In this document: piece after piece, positions 7,789-17,163 of the stretch
Numbering within the stretch: the stretch's first letter is position 1
Layout: each line of letters opens with the position of its first letter
Source: Streptomyces sp. NBC_00663
Lineage (GTDB): Bacteria > Actinomycetota > Actinomycetes > Streptomycetales > Streptomycetaceae
Direction: 5' to 3'
Assembly (NCBI RefSeq): GCF_036226885.1
Contig: NZ_CP109027.1
Span: 7,626,001 to 7,690,000 of the forward strand
Length of the DNA stretch: 64,000 bases
The notes under the pieces: model-generated
The model's input: only the letters and a program-made list of their open reading frames with translations
Database searches by the model: none
What the model was told of the DNA's origin: nothing
Position numbers and translations under genes: made by a program

Positions 7789-9210
7789 ATGGGACGTCAT
7801 GGGTGGAATTCGGGGGCACTGCGGTGGCGGCTCACCGCACTGCTCGGTGTGGGCGCGGCGGCTCTGGCCCTGGTCGTGACCCTCCTCAACACGCTGCCCG
7901 GCGACGGGGCGCGCACCGACGGCACCACGAGCAACGGCAGCCGGGCGCACGGAACCCCGACCAGTACGCCCGACGCCGGGACCCCGGACGTCGGCTGGGG
8001 CTTCACCCACACCCAGTACAGCGCCGACGAGGGCAACTCCACCGCCGTCGAGCGGGTCGAGGGGCGGATCGCCGACGTCGGCGGGCTGCCGCAGAACCAG
8101 CACCTCATGGGCTGGGGCGCCGACAACCCCGAACCGGTCGAGGGGCGTTACGACTTCGAGGACATGGACCGGCGCGTCGACTTCGTCCGCGCCTCCGGCT
8201 CCACCCCGGTCGTCACCCTGTGCTGCGCCCCGGACTGGATGAAGGGCGGCGAGCCGGGCGTCGGCAACACCGACTGGAGCCAGTCCGCGCTGGAGACCGC
8301 CCCGGAGCCCGCCCACTTCAAGGACTTCGCCGCGCTCGCCGCGACCGTCGCCAAGCGCTATCCGGACGTCCGCCACTTCATCGTCTGGAACGAGTTCAAG
8401 GGCTTCTGGAACGACTCCGAGGCCCGCTGGGACTACGAGGGCTACACGAAGCTCTACAACCTCGTCTACCAGGCGCTGAAGAAGGTCAACCCGGACATCA
8501 TGGTCGGCGGTCCGTATCTCGTGATGGACAGCGTCGATCCCCGCTCCGAGGACGCGTCCACGACCTTCAAGGGGCCCTGGGGCGCCATGGACCAGCGGAT
8601 CCTCGACGCCTTCGACTACTGGAACAAGAACAAGGCCGGCGCCGACTTCGTGGTCGTGGACGGCTCCAGCTACACCAACGACGACGAGCTGCTGCCCAAC
8701 GAGTTCGCCGCGACCGACAAGTTCACCGCCGTCAGCCGGTGGGTGCGCCAGCGGACCGGCGACCTGCCGCTGTGGTGGGCCGAGTACTACGTCGAGCCCG
8801 CCGACGCCGCCGACGAGCGCGAGGGCTGGTCCGAGGAACGCAGGGTCGCCGTCCAGGCCGCCGGCATGATCGCCCTCGCCAAGGGCGGCACCACGTCCGC
8901 GCTCTACTGGAACCCGGAGAACGCGAAGGGCACCGACTGCGCGGGCTGCCTGTGGACGCCGACCAGCGGGAAGGGCGGCGGGCAGAAGCTGCCCATGTTC
9001 GACCTGGTCAGCCGGTTCAGCAAGGCGTTCGGGCCCGGGACCGCCTACACCACGGTGCCCGTCGCCGCCGACGACGTGCCCAACGTGCGCGTCCTCGCCA
9101 CCGACAGGACGGTCCTGGTGGTCAACACCCTGGACCGGCAGATCAGCGCGAAGGTCGACGGCAAGAGGTTCGACATGCAGGCGTACGAGGTCAAGTGGCT
9201 CACCCGGTGA
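7789..9210 (+). CDS. Membrane-anchored glycoside hydrolase, GH39-like
   Basis: 473 residues. A single N-terminal membrane segment (about 10-33) is followed by a low-complexity Thr/Ser/Gly/Pro stretch (about 34-70), then a TIM-barrel hydrolase. The acid/base is the Glu of IVWNEF (E202). The nucleophile is probably the Glu of LWWAEYYVE (E332), at the ends of strands 4 and 7 as in clan GH-A and close to GH39. The likely role is trimming or releasing a polysaccharide at the outer face of the membrane. It faces the polysaccharide cluster at 9249-17598, whose product is the obvious candidate substrate (inference). TACTGT eight bases before the ATG may be the -10 box of a leaderless transcript. The last eight codons lie inside a large hairpin. 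Confidence 0.83.
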   Translation: MGRHGWNSGALRWRLTALLGVGAAALALVVTLLNTLPGDGARTDGTTSNGSRAHGTPTSTPDAGTPDVGWGFTHTQYSADEGNSTAVERVEGRIADVGGLPQNQHLMGWGADNPEPVEGRYDFEDMDRRVDFVRASGSTPVVTLCCAPDWMKGGEPGVGNTDWSQSALETAPEPAHFKDFAALAATVAKRYPDVRHFIVWNEFKGFWNDSEARWDYEGYTKLYNLVYQALKKVNPDIMVGGPYLVMDSVDPRSEDASTTFKGPWGAMDQRILDAFDYWNKNKAGADFVVVDGSSYTNDDELLPNEFAATDKFTAVSRWVRQRTGDLPLWWAEYYVEPADAADEREGWSEERRVAVQAAGMIALAKGGTTSALYWNPENAKGTDCAGCLWTPTSGKGGGQKLPMFDLVSRFSKAFGPGTAYTTVPVAADDVPNVRVLATDRTVLVVNTLDRQISAKVDGKRFDMQAYEVKWLTR

Positions 9211-9235
9211 GCCGGGTGAGCCACTTGACCTCGTA
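9184..9235. terminator. 24-bp perfect hairpin covering the hydrolase stop codon
   Basis: Bases 9184-9207 and 9212-9235 are exact reverse complements around a four-base loop TGAG (9208-9211) that contains the stop TGA. The left arm is coding (the last eight codons). A stem of 24 bp without mismatch is far beyond the usual 10-15 bp. It sits between convergent genes and should terminate both, and it may also affect decay of the hydrolase mRNA. Confidence 0.8.
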
Positions 9236-9248
9236 AAGCCCCGTAGGG

Positions 9249-12200
9249 CTACTTCATCGTCAGGAACCGCTGCACCAGCGAGGCGAACAGCACCGCCAGC
9301 AGCGGCAGCGAGAACCAGAAGCTGCTCTGTAGCCAGCGCAGTTGCCGCACCCCCGGCCGCACCGCGACCCGGACCACCTCACGCGCGGTCAGCAGCACGA
9401 TCAGCGCCAGCGCCGCGAGGCCGCCCACCACCGACCACGGCGTCCAGGTCACCTGCGGCCCGATCGGGCCCGGGTCCGCCTTCGCGACCTTGCCCGCGGG
9501 CTCCTTGGCCAGCGCGTACATGGTGACGTCCGCGTTGACGAAGACCTTCTTCAGCTCCGCCCGCTTGTCCAGGTTCTCGATCAGCCGCGGCTGCCAGGAC
9601 TTCGTGTAGCCGACGTCCATCTCCAGATAGGTGACCTGACTGCGGTTGATCATCAGATACGAGTTCGGGCCCGCGTCCTTCAACGCCTTGACCAGGCTGG
9701 ACACCAGCACCGGGTCGGTCGGCGCCAGCGTCGGCACGTAGGAGACCTTCTCCATGTCCCGCGCGCCCCACGGCATCGCCGGAGTCACGTTGTCGACCGT
9801 GTCGTTGCTCAGCCACAGCAGCCTGACCGTCGGATCGTCGTGGGCGTACACGTACTCCATGGCGGCGACCTCGCCGGGCCGGATCCGCTCGAACGGCTCG
9901 TTGCCCCAACGGGCCACCAGGAAGCCGAACATGAGCAGCAGGCCCGCCAGCACCGCGGCCATCGGCGCCAGACTCACCCGGTCCTTGGCACGTTCCTTCG
10001 CGGTGAGCCCGGTCCGCGGGAACAGGGCGAGCCCCATGAGCAGGGCGGCCCCCGGCAGCGCGAACATGAAGACGCGCAGGGCCATCTCACCGCCGTACGA
10101 CTGCATGCCGAAGCCGAGGAACGGCACGAAGGTGAGGACGAGCAGCGAGCGTTCCCGGTAGTGGTGGTCGCGGCGGCGCCACCAGCCCCAGCAGGCGAAG
10201 GCCATCACACCGCCGGCGAGCAGCACCCGTGTGTAGAGGACGAGCTTGTGCGTGGAACTGCCGCCCTCGATACGGCCCGACACCGACGAGGACACATTGC
10301 CGCCCACGCCGCCGACCCCGCCGAACAGGTCGTCGAAGTGGCCCGACCAGTACGGCTCGGCCATGAAGCCCACCCACGCCGCCACCAGCACGGCGAACAG
10401 GATGGGCAGGCCGCGCAGTTCGGACTTGCCGATCAGGACCAGGGCCGCCAGCACGCCCAGCATCACGAACGGGGTGAGCTGGTGGGCCGGGACGCTCGCC
10501 GCGAACAGTCCTATGAGCACCATGAGGAGGACGGCCCGTTGGCGGCGGTTCGTCGGCTCGACCTCCACCTCGCCGGGGCGCTTCTTCGTCCAGATCACGC
10601 GCGGGGCGCGGAAGTAGACGAGCAGGATCGCCGCGAAGACCAGGTAGAGGAGGTAGGTGAAGCCCTGCGGGGAGAAGTAGTCCTGGCCGACCCAGCCGGA
10701 CAGCACGAACACCCACAGGCCGGTCCACTTGGCCTTCCAGCTCGCCCGCATCGAGCGCACCAGCAGGAACATCGGGGCCAGGTAGAGGAGTTGGACGGCC
10801 AGCGGCCACCACCGGATGAGCTCGGTGAAGTCCGTGACCCCGCAGGCCTGGGCGACGAACGCGGCCGCCGCGAAGAAGCCGGGCCAGCTCCAGCGCGCGT
10901 CCAGGTCGGGCACGGCCGACCCGGTCCGGTCGATGTAGTCGAGGAAGCCGAGGTGTTGCCAGGCGGTCGCGAACCGGGGTTCGGTCTCGATCACCGCGGG
11001 CAGCGCGTGCAGCGACACGACGGTCGCGAGCAGCGCGATCAGCAGCAGCGCCTTGTGCTCGCGGTCCAGCCACAGCAGCGAACCGAAGGACACCACGAGC
11101 AGGACGGCGCCGACCAGGGTGGGCAGCGGCAGCACCGAGATCAGCCCGAGCCCGCCCATCTGATCCAGGTCGGCCTCGCCGAGCCGCAGCGCGGGCACCC
11201 AGTACAGCAGGAGCGCGGCGGTCAGCAGACAGCCGAGGATCACCCCGACGCGGCTGGGGTGGAGCCGGTCACGCCAGGAGAGTGGCGGCTCCGGTTCCGG
11301 CTCGCCGGCGGCGGTGTCGGGCCGGACGAACTCCCCGGGCCGTGCGAACTCCCCGAGCCGTACGGTGCCTTCCTCCCGTGCCCTCGTCTCGTACGGCTCG
11401 AACGGCGCGTCCACCTCCGGCTCCGGCGTCTCCACCGGGCCGAGCGACGCCTCCGACCCCGGTTCCCGCGCCTCCACCGGCAGCCCCAGTTCGGGCAGTT
11501 GCTGCGCCCAGGTGGGCCGGTGCGGTTCCGGGTGGACGACGGGCATGCCGGTGGGCGGGGTGCCGGGACCCGGGCGGACGTCCGGGCGGCGTTCCAGATG
11601 GTCGAAGTCGACATGGATGCCGAGGGCGAGGGTGTCCTGGTCGAGCGCCCAGGCGGGCCCACGCCTGCGGGCACCCGGCGCGGTCGGGGCCTCGCGCGCC
11701 CCCAGGTCGGCGAGGTCGCCGTCGGGCGCCGCGTCCTCGGGGACGGCATCGCCCGGCGCGGCCCGCACCGTCTTGTACAGCTTCGGCGCGGCGATCGCCA
11801 CGATCACCGCGAGCGAGGAGATCTCGGCGACGCCGGCACCGGTCAGCCCCATACGGGGGAGGAGAAGCAGGGTCAGGCCGAGCACCAGGGCGCACAACAG
11901 GCCCTGGAGCCAGGCGAGTCCGGCGGTGCGGCTCTGGGCGCGCAGCACCGCGAAGTACGTCTCCATGACGACCCGCAGCACCGCGCCGACCGCGAACCAG
12001 CGCAGCAGCGGGGTGGCCGCGTCGGCGTACCCCGAGCCGAAGACACCGAGGATCCAGGGCGCGCCGAAGAACAGCACCCCGGCCACCGGCAGCATGATCC
12101 GCGCCATCCGCCTGAGCGCCGCCCGGGTGTTGGACGCGAGCCGGGTCGGGTCGTGCGAGCCCTCGACGGTGAGCGAGGCGCCCATGTTGATGGCGAGCAG

Positions 12201-13094
12201 GTTGCAGGTGCCGCCGATGGTGGTGGTGATGTAGAAGTACGCGTTGTCCTCGGAGCTGACCTGCGAGGCCACGATCACCGGGACGAGATAGACGACGGCC
12301 AGCGAGAACAGGGAGCCGGTGTAGTCGCCCGCGAGGAATCTGCCGACCTCCTTGAGCGTCGGCGGCCGGGCCCGGTCCTCGGTGGCCTTCACATGCCGGG
12401 GCACCAGCCGCCGGAACACCAGCCAGCCCAGCGGCAGCACCGACACCGCGATCGCCGCGACCCAGGACACGAAGACACCGGCCGTCGGGATCGCCACCGC
12501 GAACGCGACCAGCAGCCCCAACTTGACCGCGGAGAACACGGTGTTGCCGAACGGCACCCAGATCGCGCTGCGCAGCCCGGTCAGCACCCCGTCCTGGAGG
12601 GTGAGCAGGTTCCAGGCGACGACGGCCGCGATGAAGCCGACCCCGTTCACCGTCCCGTGCAGGAACCGGTACGAGGGCCCCCACGCGTCCAGCGTCAGCA
12701 GGAAGACACCCGCGGCCAGCGCCACGATCACCGAACTGCCCGCGTAGGTACGGAAGATGAGCCGCCCGGTGGCGCGGCCGGAGACCGGTATGAAGCGGGC
12801 CAGGGCGCCGGTCAGGGTCACCGCGGTCAGGCCCGCGAGGAACTTCATCGCGGCGATCGCGGCGGAGCCCTGACCGACCGCGGACTCGGAGTAGTAGCGG
12901 GCGGCGGCCAGCCAGAAGCCGAGGCCGAGCACGGCGGAGATGCCCGTGTTCAGCATCAGGGCGTAGGCGTTGCGGAACAGCTGGCTGCCGCCGGACGAGC
13001 GCCCCATCCCGGGCAGGCGCAGCCGGCGCCCCGACTGCTCGGGCGCCTCGGTCGCGGGCTCGGTCGTCTCGGTGGTGGTCGTCGTGTCAGACAC
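9249..13094 (-). CDS. Fused polysaccharide flippase / multi-pass membrane transferase (1281 residues)
   Basis: The N-terminal part (about 40-450) is a 12-14 helix oligosaccharide translocase of the Wzx/MATE-like superfamily (LFRNAYALMLNTGISAVLGL at the start, repeated paired helices). It would carry lipid-linked glycan across the membrane. A disordered linker rich in Pro, Glu and Arg follows (about 450-630). The C-terminal part (about 640-1281) has roughly 12 further hydrophobic segments and a large extracytoplasmic domain near 1100-1210. This layout resembles GT-C or O-antigen ligase/polymerase membrane proteins, but no exact family is evident. Export and polymerisation or transfer are usually separate proteins. 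The gene overlaps the upstream deacetylase by eight bases and ends 14 bases beyond the large hairpin. Confidence 0.78.
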   Translation of the reverse strand: MSDTTTTTETTEPATEAPEQSGRRLRLPGMGRSSGGSQLFRNAYALMLNTGISAVLGLGFWLAAARYYSESAVGQGSAAIAAMKFLAGLTAVTLTGALARFIPVSGRATGRLIFRTYAGSSVIVALAAGVFLLTLDAWGPSYRFLHGTVNGVGFIAAVVAWNLLTLQDGVLTGLRSAIWVPFGNTVFSAVKLGLLVAFAVAIPTAGVFVSWVAAIAVSVLPLGWLVFRRLVPRHVKATEDRARPPTLKEVGRFLAGDYTGSLFSLAVVYLVPVIVASQVSSEDNAYFYITTTIGGTCNLLAINMGASLTVEGSHDPTRLASNTRAALRRMARIMLPVAGVLFFGAPWILGVFGSGYADAATPLLRWFAVGAVLRVVMETYFAVLRAQSRTAGLAWLQGLLCALVLGLTLLLLPRMGLTGAGVAEISSLAVIVAIAAPKLYKTVRAAPGDAVPEDAAPDGDLADLGAREAPTAPGARRRGPAWALDQDTLALGIHVDFDHLERRPDVRPGPGTPPTGMPVVHPEPHRPTWAQQLPELGLPVEAREPGSEASLGPVETPEPEVDAPFEPYETRAREEGTVRLGEFARPGEFVRPDTAAGEPEPEPPLSWRDRLHPSRVGVILGCLLTAALLLYWVPALRLGEADLDQMGGLGLISVLPLPTLVGAVLLVVSFGSLLWLDREHKALLLIALLATVVSLHALPAVIETEPRFATAWQHLGFLDYIDRTGSAVPDLDARWSWPGFFAAAAFVAQACGVTDFTELIRWWPLAVQLLYLAPMFLLVRSMRASWKAKWTGLWVFVLSGWVGQDYFSPQGFTYLLYLVFAAILLVYFRAPRVIWTKKRPGEVEVEPTNRRQRAVLLMVLIGLFAASVPAHQLTPFVMLGVLAALVLIGKSELRGLPILFAVLVAAWVGFMAEPYWSGHFDDLFGGVGGVGGNVSSSVSGRIEGGSSTHKLVLYTRVLLAGGVMAFACWGWWRRRDHHYRERSLLVLTFVPFLGFGMQSYGGEMALRVFMFALPGAALLMGLALFPRTGLTAKERAKDRVSLAPMAAVLAGLLLMFGFLVARWGNEPFERIRPGEVAAMEYVYAHDDPTVRLLWLSNDTVDNVTPAMPWGARDMEKVSYVPTLAPTDPVLVSSLVKALKDAGPNSYLMINRSQVTYLEMDVGYTKSWQPRLIENLDKRAELKKVFVNADVTMYALAKEPAGKVAKADPGPIGPQVTWTPWSVVGGLAALALIVLLTAREVVRVAVRPGVRQLRWLQSSFWFSLPLLAVLFASLVQRFLTMK

Positions 13095-13878
13095 GGGAAC
13101 GGATGGCCTTCCGGCGGACCTGTCGTGCTCTTCGGACCATGGCGTATCCCTTGGTGAACGCGCGGTCCCGGGCGAAGGTGCGGGCGATGGCCCGGCCTTC
13201 GATCAAGCGCTGGAACTCCTCGGCGTCCGTACCGCGGCGCACGGTGACCCGCAGCAGCGCGTACGGCCCCTGCCGGCGCCGCGCCAGTCCGTTGCCGACG
13301 GCGAGGGCCTGGGCGTACCCCGTCTCGCGGACCTGCTCGCGGACCCGGCGGCTGGAGTAGCCGTAGGGATAGGCGAAGGAGGCCGGGGCGGTGCCGAGTT
13401 CGTCGGTGACGATCTCCTTGCAGAGGATCAGTTCGTGGCGCAGCGTGTCGTCGTCGAGCTGGTCGAGCTGCGGGTGGGTGTGGCTGTGCCCGCCGATCTC
13501 CACGCCCTCGGCGGCGAGTTCACGCACCTGCGGCCAGTCCAGCATGGTGTCCAGCGCCTTGCCGTTGTCGTGCGGGCCGCGCAGCCACGCGGTCGACACG
13601 AACAGGGTGGCGGCGAAGCCGTGCTTGGCGAGCACGGGCAGCGCGTGCCGGTGGACGCCCTCGTAGCCGTCGTCGAAGGTGATCAGCACCGGACGCCCGG
13701 GCAGCGGACGGCCGTCGCGCCAGTGCGCCGCCAGCTGGGCCGTGGTGATCGGGGTGTGCCCCAAGTCGCCGATGAGAGCCATCTGTTGGGCGAAGGCTTC
13801 CGGTGTCACCGACAGCTCGCGGGTGGCGTCGTTCGGGTCGGCCGCGACGGCGTGGTACATCAGAATCGGCACGGTCAT
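13087..13878 (-). CDS. Polysaccharide deacetylase (NodB homology domain)
   Basis: 263 residues of carbohydrate esterase family 4. Motif 1 is TFDDG (67-71), with the catalytic base and metal-ligand aspartates. Motif 2 is HSHTH (131-135), the HxxxH-type metal ligands, followed by FAYPYGYSS. It removes N- or O-acetyl groups from a glycan. No signal peptide is visible, so it may act in the cytoplasm on lipid-linked intermediates, which is unusual. The basic C-terminal tail could bind membrane or polymer. It overlaps the glycosyltransferase upstream (GTGA, 13875-13878) and the fused flippase gene downstream, so all three are translationally coupled. Confidence 0.88.
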   Translation of the reverse strand: MTVPILMYHAVAADPNDATRELSVTPEAFAQQMALIGDLGHTPITTAQLAAHWRDGRPLPGRPVLITFDDGYEGVHRHALPVLAKHGFAATLFVSTAWLRGPHDNGKALDTMLDWPQVRELAAEGVEIGGHSHTHPQLDQLDDDTLRHELILCKEIVTDELGTAPASFAYPYGYSSRRVREQVRETGYAQALAVGNGLARRRQGPYALLRVTVRRGTDAEEFQRLIEGRAIARTFARDRAFTKGYAMVRRARQVRRKAIRSRV

Positions 13879-14870
13879 CCGGGTTCCCCCTCGATCGGCG
13901 CCACCTGGAACGTGGCGCCCCCCTTGCGCGCCCGTACGCTCCCCACCACGTACCCACCGGCCGCTGTCAGCACCCCCGCGACGATCGCGCCCGCACGCCC
14001 CGCGCCGCCCGGCCGGGCCAGCGCGGCGTCCCGCAGCCCGCGCGCCACCCCGGCGGGCAGCACCCGGGTGGCGTACCGGCGTTCGGACTCAAGTCCCTTG
14101 TCCGCACCGACACTTCGGGCCACCAGCGCCTTCGACAGACCCTCGGCGTAGGCGCGCGTGCGGAAGTACCCGAAGTGCTCACGCGCCTCGGGCACCCGGT
14201 GGTGGATCACCGCACGGTCGTCGATCAGCAGCACGGCGTCCGGTCTGGCCCGGGTGAGGCGGATGCACAGCTCCGTCTCCTCGCAGCCCAGCGGCCGTTT
14301 GTCGCCGTCGCGCCCGATACCGGTGGCGAATCCGCCCGCCGCGTCGAACGCCGTACGCCGGAACGAGGCGTTGCCGCCCAGGACGTTGCGCACCCGCACC
14401 AGGCCGCGCGGCAGGCCCTTGTAGGTGCAGCCCACCACCCAGTCGAACTCCTCCGGGAACCAGACGGGACGGCGGCCCGAGGCCCAGATCGGGATCGTGC
14501 GCCCGCCGACGGCCATCACCTTCGGGTCGGCGTACCCGGCGGCGAAGTGGCGCAGCCAGTCGCGCTCGGCGACGGCGTCGTCGTCGAGGAAGGCGATCAC
14601 CTCGCCGTACGAGGCGGCGATGCCGGTGTTGCGGCCGGCCGACAGACCGCGGGGGCCCGCGTTGGCGAGCACGCGCACGTCCCCGGTTTCGGAAGAGTCC
14701 TTGTACTCCTTGGCCAGCCGGTCCAGGAGCGCCGGATTGTGGTCGACGACCAGCAGCGTCTCCCGCGCCGGACACGACTGCGCCCGCACCGAGGAGACCG
14801 CCGCGAGGATGTCCTCCCAGCGGTCCTCGGTGTAGACGCAGATCACGACGGAGATGTCGGGACCGCTCAA
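13875..14870 (-). CDS. Family 2 glycosyltransferase
   Basis: 331 residues. The GT-A fold begins at once with ISVVICVYTEDRWEDI. The nucleotide-sugar and metal motif is VIAFLDDDAVAERDWL. GGNASFRRTAFDAAGGF and the acceptor-side GCEETELCIRL (ED motif) follow. A weakly hydrophobic C-terminal segment (about 290-310) may attach it to the membrane. It adds a sugar to the growing glycan; donor and linkage are unknown. The start overlaps the stop of the other glycosyltransferase by four bases, supporting one operon. Confidence 0.9.
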   Translation of the reverse strand: MSGPDISVVICVYTEDRWEDILAAVSSVRAQSCPARETLLVVDHNPALLDRLAKEYKDSSETGDVRVLANAGPRGLSAGRNTGIAASYGEVIAFLDDDAVAERDWLRHFAAGYADPKVMAVGGRTIPIWASGRRPVWFPEEFDWVVGCTYKGLPRGLVRVRNVLGGNASFRRTAFDAAGGFATGIGRDGDKRPLGCEETELCIRLTRARPDAVLLIDDRAVIHHRVPEAREHFGYFRTRAYAEGLSKALVARSVGADKGLESERRYATRVLPAGVARGLRDAALARPGGAGRAGAIVAGVLTAAGGYVVGSVRARKGGATFQVAPIEGEPG

Positions 14871-15688
14871 GACACCTCTCCCCGGACCGAGTCGAGCAGC
14901 GGGGAGTGATGGGCCTGGCGGCGCAGCTCACGCCGGTTGGAGCGCTCGCCGAGGATCACCTTGAGCACCCGGAACCCGTCGCGCACGGCACGCAGATTGC
15001 TCGCGCCGTGGATACGGAGGTACTCGTAGCTCGGTATCTCCTGCACCTTGAGCCCCGCCTTGACCACTCTGATGTTGATCAGGGTCTCGATCTCGAAGCC
15101 CGTGCAGTCGAGGTCGATCTTGTCGAGGCAGTGTCGCCAGAACGCGTTGTATCCGTAGCAGAGATCGGTGTAGCGGGCGCCGAACTTGCGGTTGACGATG
15201 GTGCACAGGGCCCAGTTGCCGAGCTTGCGGATGAAGGTCATGTCGTCCGTGCCGCCGCCGTTGGCGAAACGCGAACCCTTGGCGAAGTCCGCGCCCGAGA
15301 GCAGGGCGGAGACATAGCTGAGGATCTCGTGCCCGTCGGCCGAGCCGTCAGCGTCGACCATCACGATGATGTCGCCGGTGCATGCCTCGAACCCGGTGAT
15401 CAGCGCGTCGCCCTTGCCCTTGCCGGACTGCCGGACGACCTTGACCTCCGGCCACAGCTCACGGGCCACTTCGACGGTGTCGTCGGTGGAGTTGCCGTCC
15501 ACCAGGACCACTTCGTGGATCCAGTCGGGCAGCGTCTTGAAGACGTACGGAAGATTCTCCGCCTCGTTCATGGCGGGGATCACGACACTCACCGGCGGTG
15601 CGATGGCCAGGTGAGTGGAGACTGGCCGGTACTTGCCGGCCGTGGACGGATCCTGGCCCGTCGCCGCCGGGCGCAGAACAGAGCTCAT
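14867..15688 (-). CDS. Family 2 glycosyltransferase (DPM1/DPG-synthase-like)
   Basis: 273 residues from the chosen start. Motifs: VSVVIPAMNEAENLPYVF, VVLVDGNSTDDTVEVA, then MVDADGSADGHEI (DxD). Next come SRFANGGGTDDMTFIRK and CYGYNAFWRHCLDKI, all typical of dolichyl-phosphate-type GT2 enzymes that charge polyprenyl phosphate or start a glycan. I prefer ATG at 15688 (MSSVLRP), with GAGAGGGA upstream. An in-frame GTG at 15772 would add 28 Gly/Pro-rich residues. It is the first gene after a 376-base gap, so it probably has its own promoter and leads the deacetylase and flippase genes. Confidence 0.88.
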   Translation of the reverse strand: MSSVLRPAATGQDPSTAGKYRPVSTHLAIAPPVSVVIPAMNEAENLPYVFKTLPDWIHEVVLVDGNSTDDTVEVARELWPEVKVVRQSGKGKGDALITGFEACTGDIIVMVDADGSADGHEILSYVSALLSGADFAKGSRFANGGGTDDMTFIRKLGNWALCTIVNRKFGARYTDLCYGYNAFWRHCLDKIDLDCTGFEIETLINIRVVKAGLKVQEIPSYEYLRIHGASNLRAVRDGFRVLKVILGERSNRRELRRQAHHSPLLDSVRGEVS

Positions 15689-16064
15689 GAGTCTGGTTCC
15701 CTCTCGTCCGGTCGGACCGCCCGCCCCTGGGCGGCCCGGCTTCGTGTCCGGTTCGAAAGGGGGGTTTGTCACCTACGGCATGACGAAATGGATCTCCGAG
15801 CATGCCCGGGTGAGCTGGCATAGCTGGCCGACAGCCGAAAACGGCAGTCGGTCGCGCGGCACGACCCGGTCACCCAAGCGGTCACCGGGCACGGCACCCC
15901 CCTACCGCGCCCCGCGCCGGTCTGTCGCGGTCCTTGAGCCCTCCCCTAGTACCGCTGACGACGGACCGATGCGGGTGAGATGTACGACGGTATTGACGAT
16001 TGAACCCGTATGGCAAGACCTGGAACCAGGCCTCACGTTTTTGTTGGTTTGACCGTTACGGAAC
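15689..16064. other. 376-bp intergenic region within the polysaccharide cluster
   Basis: No convincing gene. On the minus strand TTGCCA (16016-16011) and TACCGT (15992-15987), separated by 18 bases, could be a vegetative promoter for the downstream glycosyltransferase operon, giving a leader of nearly 300 bases. A short CCTGG/CCAGG stem lies near 16020-16031. The stretch is notably richer in A and T (near 15990-16080) than its surroundings. The long leader could hold a regulatory RNA element, but I recognise none. Confidence 0.35.
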
Positions 16065-17162
16065 CTATTGGTTGTACGAACGGAGCCTTCCCATCTTCTT
16101 GAGCATCCGGTCCGCCGGCGCGAACAGCTCCGGCCGGGACTGGACGGTGTTGCGCAGCGCCCGGACCGGGGCGCGGCGCGCCCGGTGCCCGATCGCGACC
16201 GGGTGACGCCGGGTCACCCATCCCTCCGACACGGTGATCTCCCGTGTCTTCAGGGAGTCCTTGTACTCCTTCTGCCCGCGGCCGAGATCGAGGTACGCGA
16301 TCCCGTCGGCGGCGGCCGCCTCGGCCATCCGCAGATGCAGGACGAGCCCGGGGGAGTACTTCGCGTACTCCGGGTCGTACGCCGGGAACCAGCACGCGAG
16401 GATCCGCTCGGTGCGCAGCCCGAAGTGCGCCGCGATCGGTCTCTCGCCCGCGTAGAGCACCGACAGGATGCCGGCGAACGGCTCGGACCGGGTGTGGAAC
16501 AGCTGCTGCACCAGCCGGCTGATCCAGTCGTGGGCGAAGCGGTCGCTGCGCCCGGTCCTGCGGTACTGCGCGGACTTCCAGCCCATCAGGGTGCGCAGCA
16601 TCGCCGGGTCGCGCTCGTCGTGGACGTAGCGCAGCTCTCCGGCGTCCCGGCCGAGCCTGCGCTCCTTGGCGAGCGTGGTCCGGGTGAACTTCGGTGCCTG
16701 GGAGCGCAGATGCCGCAGATAGACGGCGTACCCCTGGTCGACGTCCATGACCGGCGACGGAAAGCCGGCCCGGGCCCCCGCGGCGAACGGCTCCTGGCCC
16801 TCCACCAGGTGGTCGAACTCCCAGACGGCGAGCCCGCAGGCGCGCAGCAGGTCCTGGGCGTCCCAGCCGAAGCCGGGCCGGTGCACCAGCCCCTGGGCGT
16901 CGGAGACGCCGAGACCGACGGCCCGGCCGACCCCGGTGGCGCTGCGCTGGAACGCGAAGAACGCCGCAGGTTCCCCGTCCTCCCGTACGACCGCGATCCG
17001 CACGCCCCTGCGGCACCGGCCCACCGCGAGCGCGAACTCGGGGGACAGGAACGGGTTCGCCAGCTCGGGCGAGCCCTGAAGATGGGCCTTGGACTGCAAC
17101 GACGTCCACGCCGCCCGGTCGGCCGCGCTCAGCTCGCCGGGGCGGTACACACCGATGTCCAC
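16065..17162 (-). CDS. CelD/BcsL-like GNAT acetyltransferase
   Basis: 365 residues. The C-terminal half (about 165-330) matches the Acetyltransf_6 domain seen in CelD-like cellulose-biosynthesis proteins and in FemAB-like peptidyltransferases. Visible features are WKSAQYRRTGRSD, PIAAHFGLRTERILACWFPAYDPEYAKYSPG and YLDLGRGQKEYKDSL. It probably acylates a sugar or amine group during exopolysaccharide assembly. It starts one base after the stop of the small membrane protein gene and ends before the 376-base gap. Confidence 0.85.
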   Translation of the reverse strand: MDIGVYRPGELSAADRAAWTSLQSKAHLQGSPELANPFLSPEFALAVGRCRRGVRIAVVREDGEPAAFFAFQRSATGVGRAVGLGVSDAQGLVHRPGFGWDAQDLLRACGLAVWEFDHLVEGQEPFAAGARAGFPSPVMDVDQGYAVYLRHLRSQAPKFTRTTLAKERRLGRDAGELRYVHDERDPAMLRTLMGWKSAQYRRTGRSDRFAHDWISRLVQQLFHTRSEPFAGILSVLYAGERPIAAHFGLRTERILACWFPAYDPEYAKYSPGLVLHLRMAEAAAADGIAYLDLGRGQKEYKDSLKTREITVSEGWVTRRHPVAIGHRARRAPVRALRNTVQSRPELFAPADRMLKKMGRLRSYNQ

Positions 17163-17163
17163 G

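Noticed and set aside
9342..13157. Open frame of 1271 codons antisense to the fused flippase
   Set aside because: Arg/His/Gln/Gly-rich sequence without any motif; the opposite strand has clear membrane helices and codon bias.
16020..16031. CCTGG-AA-CCAGG stem as a terminator for the CelD-like gene
   Set aside because: Only five base pairs with a two-base loop; too weak to call.
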